A stretch of 14,017 nucleotides of DNA from Microbacteriaceae bacterium (GTDB lineage: Bacteria > Actinomycetota > Actinomycetes > Actinomycetales > Microbacteriaceae): the NCBI GenBank assembly GCA_017744755.1, contig JAGIAU010000032.1:1-14017 (forward strand), written 5' to 3'. The translations under genes and the position numbers were made by a program. The notes beneath the pieces were generated by a model. It saw only the letters and a program-made list of their open reading frames with translations. It had not been told where the DNA came from and did not search any database. Below, piece after piece: positions 13,181-14,017 of this stretch. The stretch's first letter is position 1; each line of letters begins with the position of its first letter.

Positions 13181-14017
13181 GTGACCGAGAACGCGACCGC
13201 GGACCCCATGGTCGGCCGCCTTCTCGACGGCCGGTACCAGATCCGCTCCCGCATCGCCCGGGGCGGCATGGCGACCGTCTACCTCGCGACCGACCTCCGG
13301 CTCGAGCGGCGCGTCGCGGTCAAGGTCATGCACCACCACCTCGCGGACGACGCGGCCTTCCGCGAGCGGTTCATCCGCGAGGCGCGTTCCGCCGCCCGCC
13401 TGGCGCATCCGAACGTCGTCGCCGTCTTCGACCAGGGCGAGGACAGCGACATGGCCTACCTCGTCATGGAGTACCTGCCCGGCATCACGCTGCGCGAGCT
13501 GCTGCAGGAGCACCGCACGCTCACGACCGAGCAGACGCTCGACATCATGGAGGCCGTGCTCGGCGGCCTCGCGGCCGCGCACCGGGCCGGCATCGTGCAC
13601 CGCGACCTGAAGCCGGAGAACGTCCTCCTGGCGGACGACGGCCGCATCAAGATCGGCGACTTCGGCCTCGCCCGCGCCGTCTCGGCGAACACCGCGACCG
13701 GCGCCGCGCTGCTCGGCACGATCGCCTACCTCTCCCCCGAGCTCGTCACCCGCGGCGTCGCCGACGCGCGCAGCGACATCTACGCGGTCGGCATCATGAT
13801 GTACGAGATGCTGACCGGCGAGCAGCCGTACAAGGGCGAGCAGCCGGTGCAGATCGCTTACCAGCATGCGAACTCGACCGTCCCCGCCCCGTCGGAGAAG
13901 AACCCCAGGGTCCCGGCCGAGCTCGACGAGCTCGTCCAGTGGGCGACCGCGCGCCTCCCGGAGGACCGGCCCGCCGACGCCCGCGCGCTGCTCGACCAGG
14001 TGCTCGACGCGCACGGC
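13181..14017 (+). CDS. PknB/PknL-type Ser/Thr protein kinase, catalytic domain (cut by window edge)
   Basis: A Hanks-type eukaryotic-like Ser/Thr kinase; 279 codons are visible and the frame runs off the right edge. The Gly-rich loop ARGGMATVYLA is at 26-36, the ATP-binding Lys is Lys48 in VAVKVM, the catalytic loop HRDLKPENVLL at 140-150 (Asp142), DFGLA at 160-164, activation-loop Thr171 and Thr173, and YLSPE at 183-187 in place of APE. All catalytic residues are present. A membrane segment and PASTA repeats are expected beyond the edge by analogy, but are not seen. Neighbouring polyprenyl synthase and Rv2175c-like genes match the pknL locus of Mycobacterium. The GTG at 13181 is preferred because of its -10 box; an in-frame ATG at 13157 and one at 13208 are alternatives. 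Confidence 0.93.
   Translation, partial: MTENATADPMVGRLLDGRYQIRSRIARGGMATVYLATDLRLERRVAVKVMHHHLADDAAFRERFIREARSAARLAHPNVVAVFDQGEDSDMAYLVMEYLPGITLRELLQEHRTLTTEQTLDIMEAVLGGLAAAHRAGIVHRDLKPENVLLADDGRIKIGDFGLARAVSANTATGAALLGTIAYLSPELVTRGVADARSDIYAVGIMMYEMLTGEQPYKGEQPVQIAYQHANSTVPAPSEKNPRVPAELDELVQWATARLPEDRPADARALLDQVLDAHG

Noticed and set aside
12902..14014. 370-codon minus-strand open frame opposite the kinase
   Set aside because: The plus strand carries an intact kinase domain with all catalytic motifs; the antisense frame is compositional.

Overview
The window is high-GC DNA (roughly 70% by eye) with GTG starts, 4-base start/stop overlaps and actinobacterial gene families. Gene order and protein character fit a Gram-positive actinobacterium, most likely Microbacteriaceae (Leifsonia/Microbacterium/Agromyces-like). 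The family placement is inferred from gene order and remembered similarity, not from a search.

Left two thirds (1-9363, all minus strand): the division and cell wall (dcw) cluster. In transcription order it runs mraZ, rsmH, an ftsL-like gene, ftsI (class B PBP), murF, mraY, murD, ftsW, murG (cut by the left edge). The genes are tightly packed with GTGA/ATGA junctions. murD and ftsW overlap by 38 bases, and the ftsW Shine-Dalgarno sequence lies inside murD. Upstream of mraZ are three GTGGAG-type direct repeats with exact 10-base spacing, a good match for the autoregulatory MraZ operator. murE is absent from its usual place between ftsI and murF. mraY as written has a one-base frameshift at a G run (3733-3736) and reads through cleanly if one base is restored.

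Centre (9472-11168): a DUF3040 membrane protein on the minus strand ends in a strong hairpin terminator just before the mraZ control region. It is divergent from an all-trans polyprenyl diphosphate synthase on the plus strand, whose GTG start sits 6 bases after a TAnnnT -10 box and looks leaderless.

Right part (11169-14017): a repeat-rich convergent spacer, an Rv2175c-like winged-helix DNA-binding protein (minus), an AT-rich divergent promoter region, a membrane-anchored protein with two LysM domains and a transglycosylase-like domain (plus), and the kinase domain of a PknB/PknL-type Ser/Thr kinase (plus, cut by the right edge). The kinase also looks leaderless. The group polyprenyl synthase / Rv2175c / kinase next to the dcw cluster matches the idsA2-Rv2175c-pknL-mraZ neighbourhood of Mycobacterium.

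Together the genes cover lipid-carrier synthesis, muropeptide assembly (MurF, MurD), lipid I and II formation (MraY, MurG), septal polymerisation and crosslinking (FtsW, FtsI), transcriptional control (MraZ) and phospho-signalling (kinase plus Rv2175c-like protein). I found no mobile element, CRISPR array, tRNA or rRNA. The most notable points are the mraY frameshift, the missing murE, the MraZ operator, the two matching leaderless starts and the kinase/LysM/Rv2175c module.
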